64,000 nt of DNA, taken from contig VXBP01005615.1 in the NCBI GenBank assembly GCA_013400115.1, forward strand, positions 372,001 through 436,000, read 5' to 3'. The notes beneath the pieces were generated by a model. That model saw only the letters and a program-made list of their open reading frames with translations. It did no database searches and was not told where the DNA came from. Positions 1-54,900 of this stretch are shown here, piece after piece (position 1 is the stretch's first letter; each line of letters starts with the position of its first letter). The translations under genes were made by a program, and so were the position numbers. The DNA is from Rhinopomastus cyanomelas (Eukaryota; Chordata; Aves; Bucerotiformes; Rhinopomastidae).

Positions 1-40996
<40,996 letters not shown>

Positions 40997-43075
40997 CTGC
41001 ATGAGACAAGACAAATGAGGAAAAAGTTCTCTCAGGAGGACTGAACAACTTTTGGCATTTCATGCTTGTAATTTGTTTCCCAATTTTCTTATGTTTTGGA
41101 TATAGAGTCTCATCAGAATATTATTCTGAATCTAAATCAAGTATAAAGCTCTTAGTAGTCCTGTTATCCCCATAGGACATAAAACCCTACCCACAGAACA
41201 TTAAAAAGAGTTAAATTGTAAAATCTTACAGATGCTGAGAAACTGAACGCTCTCCAAAATGTACTTTCACCCTGCACTCACTGCAATCAAGAACGAACAA
41301 ACTGATTTTTAAAAATCACCCTAACAGTTAACAAATTGACTACAAGTCCAAATAAGCCACTAATTCCTAAAGTAAAACTAGTCAAGAGATAATATGAAAT
41401 TTTTTACCACTGCAAGCTCAAGAAAGATCTCTTGCAAACCTATTGTAAAGTAAATTGGCTTAAACAGCAGCCAGCTGCATCTGGTTTTGCTTAATGGAAA
41501 TGTTCGTTCTTCCATTCCCAAGAATCTCATCCCTGGGAATCAAATGAGGAGTCAGTAACATCACTAATGAAATACCAAAGGAGTCATTTTTCTTAAATTT
41601 CACATTCAAGAACTGGAAATAACAAGAAGGGATGTAAAGAAGAAATAAATCACATTTCAGGTACAAAGGATACAATTCATTTTTATTCATTCATTCCACT
41701 TAGAAAGGCTTGGGTACATTCTGAAATTATCTGCACACTGTAGACTAAGACCTTTCTCTGATAATCCTTCACACAGCCACACATACCCGTTAGTCATTAA
41801 AAACTGGCACCGCAAGTGCACAAACATCACGACTTTCATAACCATTCAGCTCGCAGCCACTGTGCACTGTAGGCTGCACACAAACTCATCTACATTCTGG
41901 TGCGGTGCAAATTCCATAAAAGCAGCAGCGAGTAACCCCTGTGTGGAAGGACGGCAGCCACAGCATCCCTTTCTCTCTCTGCTGGGACTTCAACATTTCC
42001 ATTCCCCTGCAGCGACCCTTTCTCTGAGGAGGAGGACTGTGTAAGTGTCATTGCAGTGTTTTACGACTGCAGAAAGGACCCCAGTTGCCCAGGACACAAA
42101 CAGCATTTGGAGTCTGTGATAGCACCAGCATCTCGTACATTTTGTGTCACTGCAGTGGTGTGGATTTTCTACTTCTTTAACTCCTTCTTTTCCCTGACTC
42201 TGCGCTTCCTTTCTGGTGTTTTACCAACGTTGAAAACTGTCAGTAATTCACCTGCATCAGTTGCTGTGTCCTTCCTTGCTATGAATATCCACAGAGGCTG
42301 CAGGAAATTTGCTGAGCATCTCGCCTGCATAGGGCACAGCCAGCCCCACAGACAGCACCAGCCCGGTCAACTCTATGCCTCCAGTTTTTGGAATTTTTTT
42401 TATTCAACCAGCCACTATTAAATATAATTTAGAACCAAGAAAAGGGGTGGGAAAAGTATCACAAGAACTACCTCTGAGTCTCGCATTTATTTTTATTGTC
42501 TGTAATCCCTCTCTGTTCATATGATTTCCCCCCAGACCAAAGCACTCATATTATCCCAGAAGATCTTCATTTCCTGCAACTGCAAAGGAAGCTGAATGTT
42601 CACTTGGCTGAACGCAAAACTGGGAATGATCTGGGACCTGTGGCATTATTCTCAAGTGACTCGGGACACTAGCTGAGAGTCATGAGGTCAAGAGGAGCAC
42701 ACATCAGCTGCAATAAACATTTGTCCAAGAACCTACATCTGCACAGCAGACTGAACCCGGGAAGACACAAACTCTCACAGAACCCAGACGCAAGGCAGGG
42801 AGGCTCAGGATTAATTCAGTGCCTTCCTGCACCACAGTGCAAGCCCGTATGTGACACTGCTGTACTAGGTACTGCGAGGGTTGTGTAGTTACAGTGCCAG
42901 TTTCTCCTAAAGATTGGCCATTTGTCCTTATCAATGCAAATTTGCTTCATTACAATAATGAACTACATCCCACAAATGAATGGATGTGATCATGAAAATC
43001 TTCCAGGGTATTTACTTCAGTTGAGATACAGCTCATGTAATCTCATGTCTTCTAGAAGACTGGTGTGAAAGAAAT

Positions 43076-43085
43076 GGGGGGGGGG
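43076..43085. repeat. Poly-G tract (10)
   Basis: Ten consecutive G on the plus strand. Confidence 0.9.
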
Positions 43086-43748
43086 CAAATAGGGATGGAG
43101 GAGTCTGCTCCCTCCATCCATGTGCTAACACAAGACTACTTGGTGGACTTCACCCACTGTGAAGTGAGTACTGCAAAGCAATGATGAAACTGAGTTTTAA
43201 TGATGCAAATGTCCCGATGAACTCCCTCTCTGGAACGCAGAGCCACTGCTGACTCCAAACACACAACATCTCAAGGACTTTACTAAGGAGAACAGAGAGC
43301 AGTCATCAGGCTAGAGGATGCAGAAGTAGCTGGTTTTGTTACATTGCAAAATAACTTGTGACTAGGGAATGGTAAACATCTCTGAACTTACATGAATATA
43401 CAGTAGGTCTGAGAGAGAGAAATGACTATTCAAAAGACATGAGAATTAAGGGAACATCAATTGATGACAACCAAGAAGAGTTCTTCAAAAACCAGTAAAC
43501 AGAAAAACCAAGTCATTTGTCGACACAGCTTTGAGGATGATGCCAACATAGAAACAACAGACCTCAAAAGGAAAATGTATAAGGATGCCCAGAAACTGTT
43601 CAGGAGCTGACAGCCTCTGAACTAACAGGGAAAGGCTTAATAGAAGCTTTTGAAGATGCACTGCAGAAACTACTACTAACCATAGAAAACACACACTTGT
43701 AAAGAACTGAAAGACTGCAACCAGTGTACAATTCACTAAAGAACTGGT

Positions 43749-43762
43749 ACACACACACACAC
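43749..43762. repeat. (AC)7 microsatellite
   Basis: Seven AC units followed by an A run. Confidence 0.85.
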
Positions 43763-45290
43763 AAAAAATACCAGAAACTCCTCTGAAACAGCACTGAGTG
43801 GTTTCTAAAAGTTCTACCGTAACTTCCAAGCCTGCTGCTTGAAGTCCCGACTCTTTATTGAGCACAATACATGAAGGAGCAAAGCTTTACAAGCTGCAGG
43901 GACACAGCTGCACAGTCCTTGCTCCTGGACTGAGCCAATTGATTGCTACATGATTCCCATCCTCATAAATCAAAAAACACCACCACCAAAGGGAAAAATC
44001 ATCTCAAACTCAGTGCAACTTCATTTATCACACACACAGGTCACTAAATCATGACTCATCATTGTTTCCAGGGGTACACTGTGTCTAGCTTAAGTTAATT
44101 CAAGATCCATAGGCATCAGTGTGGATGTTTCTTAGTACAACATCGAGCAGAAAAAACAAACTGTCCTTGGGACGTTCAGATTGCCACAACCCCTGCCTCC
44201 GCAAAGTCTGACATTCAAATTACAAACCTCAGCTTCCTCAAGTATCCTTCTGGAAAATTCGTTAACACAAAATAGCATCTCAGTGATCAGTGTACAGCTG
44301 TTTTGGAGGAGAAAAGCCCAGAACTACTGAGAAAACTCTAAACAGGAAGAGTTTGATAATCTTTGTAAGTTGGTCAAAACTGCAGACCAACCCATGGAGT
44401 ACCAACACAGCCTTCTGAAATAGAAGAGCAGCTCACATAAAATATGTAGTAGTTCAGGGCTAAGGCTTGTCAACTCCATCTGAGTCCTACCGGGGACACA
44501 CACACACTCTGTTTCTGGCTGTGGCTCCAAGTCTCTGCATCATACTGGTAAGGAGGAGGACATTCACCTCTACCTTTGAGACGTGTGGCAAAGAATTACA
44601 CAGAACATTCTACACCAGTAGTATCAATGAATAGCTGCATCCTATGCAGGATTCTGTATTATCTGAAAAACACTTTTTAAACACTTTCTGTATCAGTTCC
44701 TGCTTCACCTTCTTCACCCTGTTTCACCCCTTGCTTGACACGACAGTAAAATATTACAGGAAACACCCAGACTGAAAAATTCAAAGAAAGACTGAAAATC
44801 CAAATTCAGGGAATTATGAAAGACTCAGTTCATTCTGCCAAATAAACACTAATGTGTTGCCTGGCTGTTGATCTGCTGCTATTATGTGCAGCAGCGTGTT
44901 TTCACAGAGAACGCACAGTGAGTTCCTGTTACGGGGGGGTTTTTTCTGGTCTTATCAAAATAAAAGCAGTCGTGGGTTGTCTATTGGGTCCTTTTTCTCT
45001 GAACTTGCTCTGTGTGTTGGTTGAAAGGATGAAAAAAACCTAACAAAAGTACAACTACCACAGCCAGCACAAGAGGCTGCCAACAGCACAAATGACTTCT
45101 GACATCTGGAACAAAATCGGGGAAGACAAAGAAGAATCTTCTGCCTGCAGAACATTCCCAGAGCACCAAGAGTTTTTGCCCTCTCAAGAGATAAGAAATT
45201 AAGCCCTGAAATTATGTCAGAGCATCCGGATCACAAAGTATATCTAATTATTTTCCTTGTGTGAGCCTAGAAAGAAACATCCTTCTTAAT

Positions 45291-45356
45291 TTAAAAAAAA
45301 TAAAAAAAGAAAAAGTTACTTATAAAAATAAAATAAAAAAGAAGAAGTTACTTATT
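45291..45356. repeat. A-rich imperfect tandem duplication
   Basis: Two A-rich arms each end in gttacttat (near 45,315 and 45,347), separated by about 32 bases of A and AAATA runs, suggesting slippage duplication. Confidence 0.7.
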
Positions 45357-46678
45357 TTGTCCACTCCAGACTTCTCTTCTTGCTTCTACCCTGAAGTCTA
45401 AACTGTCACAAACAAAACCAAGGTGGGCTGTAAAGACATATTTCACTAAGGCCATTTCCTGTGTGTTTCTGTCTTTGGAAATGCAGTTCCAGGGAAGAGC
45501 CAGACCATGCTGCAGCCTGCAGAATGAAGCCGGCACAACGTTTTGTACACTAAGAACAGTTTGCTTACTGCCAAAAGAAAATCCTGGAAGAAGCCCATAG
45601 GCACAGCATTCATGGAGGACACTTTTTACAAGGGTCTGTGATAACAGATCCTATCTCCACAAGTTTTGAAACGCAGAGCTGACATACCTGTGGGGTTTGT
45701 GTTCATGTTCTCAGGGTATCTGTAAGCACACCAACAGGGACAAATATTTTGCTCTTTTCACAAGATCTCAGATGATCCTAGAGAGAAGACAAAGACCTAT
45801 GCTTGGGAAGAAAAGCCCTCAGGATCACAGATGACTAGTATTATCCAGGCTAATTCAGCTCACGGCCATCAAAGCAGCACCTTGAACAGCAGCACGAGAG
45901 GGTTTGGGCACCAGCAAACGCCCATCAGGTTCCAGGAGAACACCGTGCTTGTGTTGTTGAAGCACTTTTGCCCAGTTTTACCTTAAAACCCTACACAGAA
46001 GTCACAGAAGACTCCTGCAGCAGCTGTGGTGAGCACTGTGTGCTCACCCTCCTCTTCCCATTAACCTGTGCCAGAAGCAGTGGCTACTGAACAAAAGGCT
46101 CTTCTCTCTCCAGTCATTCCCCAGCTGAGGCACCACCTGTTTCTCCCATCCTGTCTGCACAATTGGATGAATCACATGCAGCAGCCAGTATCAGCCAGGG
46201 GTAGAGATTTTCTCTCTCCACACTGTACCTAGAGCCACTTTCAAAGCTGGCTTCAGATTCTGCTGTCTGTAGGGACAGCGGACTAAATGGACCCCATCTG
46301 CAATACTTCCCATTCTAGTGCTAATTTCCTGTCCCAACTGACCAAACTATTCCCTTCTCCATTCACCCAACCCACAGGCTCATCAGTCTATGTGAAAGAG
46401 CACCCTGGGCTTCTTCCCTCAAAGTGAACAAGAACTCAGAAGCACGCACACAGCAAAGACTGCACTGAACACACACGGACCTTCCTCCCAGTCACCTTGT
46501 CTGCATCTGCCTCATCACTTAACAAAACTTTTCACACTTTTAACTCCTCATGCTGCTCATGCTTTCACACGCACTAAGACTCTTACCAGTTTCCTTCTTT
46601 GACAAGGAAGGGCCTCCTGAACTGATTCCTCGGACCTATAAAACTACCTGAGCTATGACTGTGCTTTCACTTTTGATC

Positions 46679-46696
46679 CCTTCCTTCCTTCCTTCC
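46679..46696. repeat. (CTTC)n microsatellite
   Basis: About four units of CTTC on the plus strand. Confidence 0.85.
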
Positions 46697-47260
46697 AGCT
46701 CCATACCAGATAAAAGCAAGAGATTTATAGTCGAAGTCCAGCTCCCCTCAGCCAGGAGGGAAGTCAGATGTCTCCGCCCTCTTCCTTGTACAAAGCCATC
46801 ATCAAGATTTAGTGCAACCTTTTCCTGGACCAAATCAGAAGATACACGTTTCCCTTTTCTTCCCAGATGTCAAGAACTCTGTCACACCAATACCCAGGAT
46901 CCTCATTTTGGGAAAATAGCTTGAGGACTAGCTATGGTCTTGCTGGTCACTACCAGTTTGGCTGATGAGAAGCAATGGAGTTACTCATGTGTTAAGATCA
47001 TGCCTAAGTCAGTACCAAAATGAGAGGCTGGATGGACACCCGTCTGCAAGCTGAGCAGAAGCAGAGCCAAATATTTCTGGTAAATGTTTGATGAACCATA
47101 AAATATTTCCAGCATGCCTGTGAAGTACAAGATTAATCTTTATTCTATTTTGATAAAGATACTCTGGATTGAAAGACGTCCACACATATGTGGAATTCCC
47201 TCTGGTATTACATCACACAGTTCTCTTACTGCACATTGAAAAGTGAATAACCCACTGCTA

Positions 47261-47447
47261 ATCACAAACTCAGAGAACATTAGGGATTGGGAGGGACCTC
47301 AAAAGGTCACTTAGTCCAATCTCCCCATCAGAGCAGGATCACCTAGATCCAGCCGCACATGAACACATCCAGGTGGGTTTTAAACATCTCCACAGAAGGA
47401 GACTCCACAACCTCCCTGGGCAGCCCTTTCTAGTGTTATGTCACCCT
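47261..47447 (-). mobile_element. CR1 LINE 3' fragment
   Basis: gagaacattagggattggga through tttctagtgttatgtcaccc. It is broken off exactly where the duplicated flank of the next CR1 begins. Confidence 0.93.
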
Positions 47448-47450
47448 AAA

Positions 47451-47577
47451 AGTACTACCCTAAAATGAAAAAAGCCCAAGGTTGGAAGAAAATGAGGACA
47501 TTAGGTGTGACAGAACATGTTCTGAGCACACACAGAACACACCTGTTTCACAGATTTCTGCCTGTTGACATACTCCC
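47451..47577 (-). repeat. Duplicated non-CR1 flank, copy 2
   Basis: 127 bp nearly identical to 34,564-34,708, lacking the 18-bp block of that copy. It sits between a CR1 fragment on its left and the CR1 whose 3' flank it forms on its right. Confidence 0.9.
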
Positions 47578-48180
47578 ACAGAATCACAGAATGTTAGGGA
47601 TTGGAAGGGACCTCGAAAGATCATCTAGTCCAATCCTCCTGACACAGCAGGATCACCTACACCAAGTCACACAGGAACATATCCAAATGAGTTTTAAACG
47701 TCGCCAGAGAAGAAGATTCCACAGCCCCCCTGGGCAGCCCCTCCCAGTGCTCTGTCACCCTCACTGGGAAGAAGTTCCTTCTCATATTTATGGGGAACCT
47801 CCTATGTTCCAACTTACACCCACTGCCCCTTGTCCTATCACTAGATGACACTAAGAAGAGCCTGGCTGCATCCTCTTGATACCTACTCTTCACATATTTA
47901 TAAACTTTAATGAGGTCACCCCTCAGTCTCCTTTTTTCCAGGCCAAAGAGACCCAGCTGCCTCAGCCTTTCCTCATCAAGGAGACGTTCCACTCTCTTCA
48001 TCATCTTCATGGCTTTGCACTGGACTGTCTCCAGTAGTTCTGTGTCCTTCTTGAACTGAGGGGCCCAGGACTGGACACAATATCCCAGATGCGGTCTCAC
48101 CAAGGCAGAGTAGAGGGGGAGGAGAACCTCTCTCGATCTGCTAACCACCCCACTTCTGATCCACCTCAGGATGCCATGGC
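47578..48180 (-). mobile_element. CR1 LINE, 0.6 kb, with polymerase tail
   Basis: Reverse complement of CR1. A frame of 185 codons (48,214-47,657) contains SRSREVLLPLYSALVRPHLG and YCVQSWAPQFKKDTELLETV, the CR1 ORF2 tail, and runs on into the 3' region. The 5' truncation point differs from the sister copy at 34.7 kb. Confidence 0.95.
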
Positions 48181-48536
48181 ACAACTGATCTTGTATCACT
48201 CCAGTGGGAATCATAGAGAAGTGACGTCTATAGAGAAAGCTTACCTCTCGTAAAAGTCAGCAGTTTCCTGAATTTAGAGAACACTAGGTTCTCCCTGGGA
48301 AATTTCAGTGAATTCAGCCCTGTCCAGCACCAGCAAAACAAAACAAGGAACTAGAAAGCCTCAGTGACCGTACAACTGGAAGTGATGGTATGTTCCCAGG
48401 TAACTGCCATCATAATTAGAAGATAATTAACATGTTTGAAACCTTTGCACTGAATGCTGTCATTCCTGCTGTTTTTATGCTGACACATCTGCCTATTCTA
48501 ATAATTAAAATAATCCTACATTTAATTTTTACTCAC

Positions 48537-48628
48537 AGGTGGGTTTTTTCCATCTTTTATTTGATTCATGACAAACACAAACGCAAAGAATAGCTGATCT
48601 TTTATTTCTGTATTGGCTTGATAGCTGC
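48537..48628 (-). other. Unassigned exon-like open segment in PREX2 intron 1
   Basis: A 92-nt segment bounded by a strong acceptor (pyrimidine tract then ttcag) and a consensus donor (gtgagt). The frame starting two bases in is open throughout and reads SYQANTEIKDQLFFAFVFVM then NQIKDGKNPP, with a short hydrophobic core. I do not recognise the family. Its length is not a multiple of three and PREX2 exon 1 probably ends in phase 0, so it would shift the PREX2 frame if spliced in. It could be a nested-gene exon, a decayed exon, a cryptic exon or chance. Confidence 0.3.
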
Positions 48629-51600
48629 CTGAAAGAATAGGCAAAAACATTTTAGCTCTGACTTTTTTCTTTATCTAAACATCTGCACAACATTAACTAC
48701 ATTGCAGGATATTTACATGCTAATCTCAGTTTACATCCAAAGAGGTTTCACTTCTTGAAGCATAAAGTGATGCCCAAGGACATTTCAGAAAAATCAAGGG
48801 AGCACATTCATGTTCTAAATGAACTGTTTTGTTTGAATGCTGGGAACTTGAGCACATACTATCACCTCTTCCTGAAGTAAGAGCCTCACTCTTTTAGGTT
48901 ATCACCTAAAGCTTTACACCATCCTCCAACTGAAGCAGAGAGGACTGGGGATGTTTTTTAGATGTCAAATCTGTAAAAAGAAAAACTGCCATTCCCAGTC
49001 GGTCCACTGAGACAGTCTGTAAGGCCACTACCAACATTAAAAATAGAACGTCACAGCATCATGCAAATCACCCTCCTCCTCCTCACGCTACCTGCACCGT
49101 AACTGCAGACAGGCACGAGCAGAGCACGTTGGTGGAAGCTGCCATCTGCTAATGCTCAGCACTGAACACGGCTTGTACCAGGACATAGTGCTGCTTTCCA
49201 AGACACCCACATAGATTACACAAACTGAAGCCTTTCCACACAAGGTTACACAAGGATATGAAAGGGTTGTTTTCTTTCATTCATGAATTTACTGTGAGAG
49301 GAGAACTTTCAGTTCCTCTTCTCCAGAGGAAAAGAAAATAATTGTCTAAACCATTCAAACCCCTAGATACCAGACTTCTAAGAACAGCACAAGGGAACAA
49401 TGGTTTTAGTGGGACCAGGAAATCAAGGGGAAAATAAATAAATATCAAGCATTGTTTTCCAGCATCTTCAATAGTTTCAGATCCTGGAGCCCTTCCTCTG
49501 GGTGAGGAAATGACACCGCCACAGCTTCTCCTCGTGTTTGTAACACATCACTGTAGTTTGCCGTACCTGGGTAAACAGAAAGTATCGAGACGAGGCAAGG
49601 TGTTCTCCACTAAGACTACTCCAGACGTGCAGTGCTCACAACTACACCAGAAATAAAGGGGAGAAAGCAGCAAAACTGGTGAGAAGACAGGATCACCTTA
49701 AATTAAGAAGCATAAGCCCAGGAGGGGGAGAAATGCTTCACACAAACAAATGAAGCAAATACAACATTAACAGGCTGAAATGAGAAGGAAGCACAAAGAA
49801 AAGCTTCGTCTTTCAGGCTTAGTCTTACTTTCCCCAAACTGCCTGTTTAAAAGTTACTAATTGCCTTACTTTGATTTTTTCCAGCAGCAAGTGAAAGAAA
49901 CTGGGATAAGCTCAGGGGAAAGTTGCCAAATCCACAGTTAGAAACTTTCCACAGGCTTTTTCTTTTCCCTTTTTTTCAGAAGAGACGGAGTTTCGTTTCA
50001 AAATATTTTTCTAGCGTCTTCTACTGTGAAGACTGCCGTGCACTGATTTACAGAATGGATGCTATCTCTATAGATAAACAAAACCATCATTCCCAAGAGA
50101 CGTGACCTTCACCTTCCATCCGAAAATAGTATGGCCAATTACAGGGCAGCAGCCGCCCAGAGCCTTAAAATATGCCTGGCTGAATTATGGAAGTAGCGCT
50201 GGTCTTGGTTTCTCAAGTTTGCTGCAGACCGCAGCGAGCCAGAACAACAAAACACACAACAAAACAGTTGTTTGTCAGAAATCAAATTTCAGGGACATGC
50301 AGTAGTATGTGCCGTTGGGTTTGCTGCTCTTGTTGAGGAGCTCAAAAAATGCACAAACAGACTTATCGTCACATCAGCTTCAGCAGTAAACTACCAGCTT
50401 CCAGGAAGTTTATCATCCTGTTGGCCCACTATTATTTGGCCTGTTGTGTTTTCAGACCATGTTCCTTTTCCTTCAGCTCATGTGCTCCAAGCCAGGTGAG
50501 TGTCAGAGCCTCACTGCCTGTCCCCCCAACACTCACCCAGCCCCTGCACTTTCTCATCCCAAAGACTGTTGCAGGGCAGACACAGCTTCACATCTCCCAT
50601 CGCATCCAAGGGAAAGAGCAGAACCGGGGCTCATTTGCTTACAGAAGGGTAACAAGAACGCACCTCTATGAAGAGCACGCTTAGATACACTGGCTGTGTG
50701 CTGACCAAACACGGAGGCAGGATGTTAATCTGATGTAAACAGGAAACCACTTCACAAACAAAAAGATTCACAGTTTACAATTAGGCCTCTACTTCTTGGG
50801 TGTTGTGTTATGTTACATTTTAAACCTACTTTTTAAATCAATGCACAATTGCCATCAACACTCCACTTCACCAGAATTACCAGCCAATGCACAGAAGGAA
50901 AGCAGGAATCCATGACACAGTCTCAGCCCTAATATTGGCACAGTCATTTCTGCCACAAGGATATCTCCCTGATGACCAGCATGGGATACTGCTTACTGTG
51001 CCGCCGCTGATATTCTCCCGTCATTTAAATGGTTTCTCTGCAAATTCTGCTCTAAGTCTGGGATAACGGCCGCTCTACCACACAAGACTTCAAGAAAAAT
51101 GTAAATCCTTACTGGTAATTCTCCAAGTTGCTACTTGATGACCAACACAAAAGCAGCAACTTTTGAAAAGAAAGCAAAGCAAACTGAACTCCCTTTGTAA
51201 GACAACAGTTAACTAGTTTGAGCCTTAGCATGAGAGAAAAACTAATTTGGGTTTAGGTTGCAGTTATTTCTCTCGTTCACAGTCTCTGTCGTTATCTGGA
51301 ACACCCAACCAGCACACATCACACTGTCCTCCCTGTGTAAAGAAGCTTACAACCTGTGACTAAGTCACCTGAAGAGAAATAAAGTTTCAGGAAGGTCTGG
51401 TAATGCAGCAAATGCTGCAGTTTCCTTCTGAACACTGAGGGGACCGGCACCCCAGCTATGAATAATAAAGAAATACAGGATCCACTGTAACAGAGAAGCC
51501 TTCCAGAGATGCTTTCATTCAGCTCAAGGTGGAAATTTCCAGATCCAGAGAGCCACATGGAGCCCACAGACACAGGATCCCTTCTGGAAGTACCAGAAGG

Positions 51601-51924
51601 TTTGTCTCATTTTCCAGAGAGATGGGTAATATCCAGATATTGTTTTCCAATGATCCTTTCAGACAGCCAGGACACTTCTTTTTCATTGTCATCCACAGAA
51701 ACAGACCAAAGGAAAAGGGCACAATTTCCTGCCTATTTTGAAAAATCAGATTTCACCTAAGGAACAAAGGAGGGTGGAGACCCCACACCCCCAAGTCCTT
51801 CTGGACCACAGTAAGTGCTCGGAAATAGGCACCACTCACAGCACCGAGACTTGGAGCAGCCAGGTCACACACAAATAAATAAACCTGGCAGACAGATTAA
51901 AAAGAAGCGTCTGTGTGCAGAAAA

Positions 51925-51987
51925 GGGAGGCCAAGCTACAGACAAGGGAGGCCAAGCTACAGACAAGGGAGGCCAAGCTACAGACAA
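51925..51987. repeat. 21-bp minisatellite, three perfect copies
   Basis: The unit gggaggccaagctacagacaa is repeated three times with no mismatch (51,925, 51,946, 51,967). Flanks show no further copies. Because 21 is a multiple of three, frames through it repeat (GGQATDK on the plus strand), but there is no sign that it is coding. Confidence 0.97.
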
Positions 51988-54900
51988 ACTCCCAGCAAAG
52001 ACAGAGCTGCTCTTGGCTGAGCTACCCCAGACAGCTTTGCGAGGCAAGTGCCCTGAGGATTTAGCAAACAGCCAGTGTAGTTTTCCTGGTGATTTCCTGG
52101 TGATGTGACGCTATCGAGCACTGCTGGGCTGTGCATCTTCAGCCAGGAAGGTGCCTGGCCATGGGCCTTTGTTCAGGGGCTAGAGCAGGAAAAGCATCAG
52201 ATTTATTATAAACTAGACCAGACTGAGAAGTAAACCAAAAGTACCTAGTGCTGTCTGTCACACATCTAGCATCTAAAAAGGTAACAGTGACCTGCATGGC
52301 TTTGCTCAAACATCTACCTACGGGACTAAATAGGTTCAAGAAAGCAGGACTAAATTAATTCTGTAAACATTTTCATTTTCTCTTCCAAAAGCAGACATCG
52401 ACTTGAAAAGACTTTGTAGCATGCTCCCACTCAGGAAGTGAGAAGAATACTGCAACTGCAGAGCTTCTCCCCCAGCACCCTTTTTTGTCAAAAAAACCAA
52501 GCCAAACTACTTTAAAACTTGAGATTAAGTAGTAGAATCTGTATGATTCAGATAAAGTAAACGACTCTGAATGAGCTTGGCCCAAAGTACTGGACCTGAG
52601 CTTGCAATGTTCATGTGAAAGCTCTCATGATCACCAGAAAACCATCAGCAGTTCCTCCAGGCTATTTGGTCTCACAACGTCCAGTGCTGTGAAAAACTGC
52701 ACAAAGGTCTGATGTGTCTAGTCTCTGAGACTCCTGGGCACTAGAGACAAGACAATCCTCCCAGCTCCTGTTTAGACTATGGATGTGCTTTACAATCCCC
52801 ATGAATGTCAACAGATTCATTGTAGACCCTGAGAAACATCCCCAGCTTTACTGTTTGCCTCTCGTTGGAAATAGTGCAGAACTTAGATGACTTTGATAGG
52901 AAAGAGGGCTGACCATCATATGTCTCTGACTTACCTCCACGAGCCAAGCCTTGCTCTCAGGGAAGTCATAACTGATTTCAGTGAAAAAAATTACTTTGAA
53001 AAGATTAACGTTTTGTCATCAGTTTGCAATGTTTATCCTGAGTTGACAACTTCCATCTACTGATCACTTTATGAAAAACCTGAATCCAATTTTGCTGACC
53101 TTTCACTGTGCCTCAGAGCAGGACCAGCACTCCAAGGTACTTTGCTAGCAGTCTTCACTCATAGAAGCTGATGAAGTCAAACATATTGAATGTTATCAGA
53201 TTCACTACCACATTAAACAAAATCAACAGGTTCTAAGTTACAAAATAAGGACTTTTCTAGCAATCTACAAGTAACTTGAGACATGTCAGAAAGACAAGTA
53301 TCTGGGTAAAAACTACAAAGGCCTCGGAAGTCCACAGCAGATCCCCTGCCTAGTCAGTTAATTAATTCCAAGAAATAATTAGTTAGATACTGGGATGCAG
53401 AGAACTGCTTTTCCACAGAACTTAGTGTATTTTGAATAAAGAGTAATCACTAACAGGCTGTATTGATTTAACTTGCAACTACTGGCATGTTCCTGCAAAT
53501 TTTCCCCACCATCACAATACAGTCAGATTGTAGAACTTTCTACATCCAACTTTTTCTTCCAAGCAAGATAAAAGCAAAGCCCTTGAAGTTCACTTCACTC
53601 AACCTCCCTCACAGAAAAAAAGCTGGAGAAAGCAGCCAGAGCAATAAGGATGTGCTGATGCCAGCAGGAACTCAACACTCTTTTCATGCTACAGGAACAC
53701 CCCTCTCAAAGAGGCTTTAAGTCCAAGACCTCAAAGGTAAGAGGCTGGTAGTCAGCAATGAGAGACAAACAATGTCAAGGACAGTCTTGCCTTCCGCACA
53801 TCCTACCCTCATGATGTAACACCAGAGAACTGAAACTTCCATTTCCTTTCAGCAGTACTCAATTTTGTTTGCAGAAATGCAGAGTTCTGGATCAAGTGCT
53901 ATAAAATATCCAGATTACATCATAAAAGGAAAATACCAACTTCTGTGAAAGAAAAAAAACCACCTTAGCCCATTTAAGGCTCACAGGTGATGTTTTCAGA
54001 AGCATGACTGTGACCCCAGAGCACTGAACCTACAGCTGTGCTTCTACTGGGTGAAAAGCAAGTTCTGGAAAGATGCAATTAAAAGGGTTTAATTTTAAAG
54101 AAGGACAGTCAAAACAGAGGATTAAAGTCATGTCATTCATTAGAAGCACTTATTGTGACCTGAAATACTTGCTAAGACTTCTAATGCCATAGCAGCCCTA
54201 CATTAACTGTAAACACACCATGGTAGGAAGCCTTCAGTAACTCTTAACTCCAGCTGGTCCAGAACAGACACAACTCTGCTGTAAAATAAACTGGAAACAT
54301 CACACCTATTCACCTTCTCTACAGAAGTTTAGCAGGGCTTCACAGAAAACATGCAGACAGGACCCTGATGATGTAACAGACTATCAAACCACAGCACAAC
54401 GGCTGTGATGGTCTGTCCTGCGTTAAAACAAACAGAAAGAAAGGCAGCCAGGTCTTGAGGAGGGTTTTGGACAGAATTTATCAGGCAATGAAGCAGCTTT
54501 GGGAAACAAAAGGATTTGTTAGCTCTAAATCTAAGAACAGAAAGAAGAAAAGCCCAAGCAAATGAAACCAAACAAAACAGAAACTCCGTCACAATGCCAT
54601 TACACACATTCTGAGAAAAAAAATGGGCAAAGAATTCTGTGAGCAGTCTTTGGCTTCAGGCTGAGTCCCCTGGGGACACACACATGCATACACACTGCAG
54701 CAAAAAAAGGGGCAGCCACCCTTAGGACACGTCAAACCCCAATTTGCTGGCATTCTGCCAAAGGTTTAAGAGTTACAAGACCTTTTAGCTTCTCGCGTGG
54801 ACAGATCCGTCAGATGAACACAGCAAATGGCCCTCCAGGCTCCGTCCTCCTGCTTACTCAAACATTCCCAGTTTTCTCAGCAGCAAACTGACAATACTTT

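Noticed and set aside
41460..41690. Open segment after a ttatttccag acceptor-like site in intron 1
   Set aside because: It ends in a stop without a good donor, and the residues resemble no known protein or P-Rex2 N-terminus.
47657..48214. A 185-codon minus-strand frame as a host gene
   Set aside because: It contains the CR1 motif PLYSALVRPHL; a LINE remnant.
51925..51987. Regular repeats resembling a CRISPR array
   Set aside because: The units are directly abutting with no spacers, and the genome is vertebrate; a minisatellite.
54329..54607. A 92-codon minus-strand hydrophobic open frame
   Set aside because: No splice signals or family pattern at its edges; the hydrophobic character follows from base composition.
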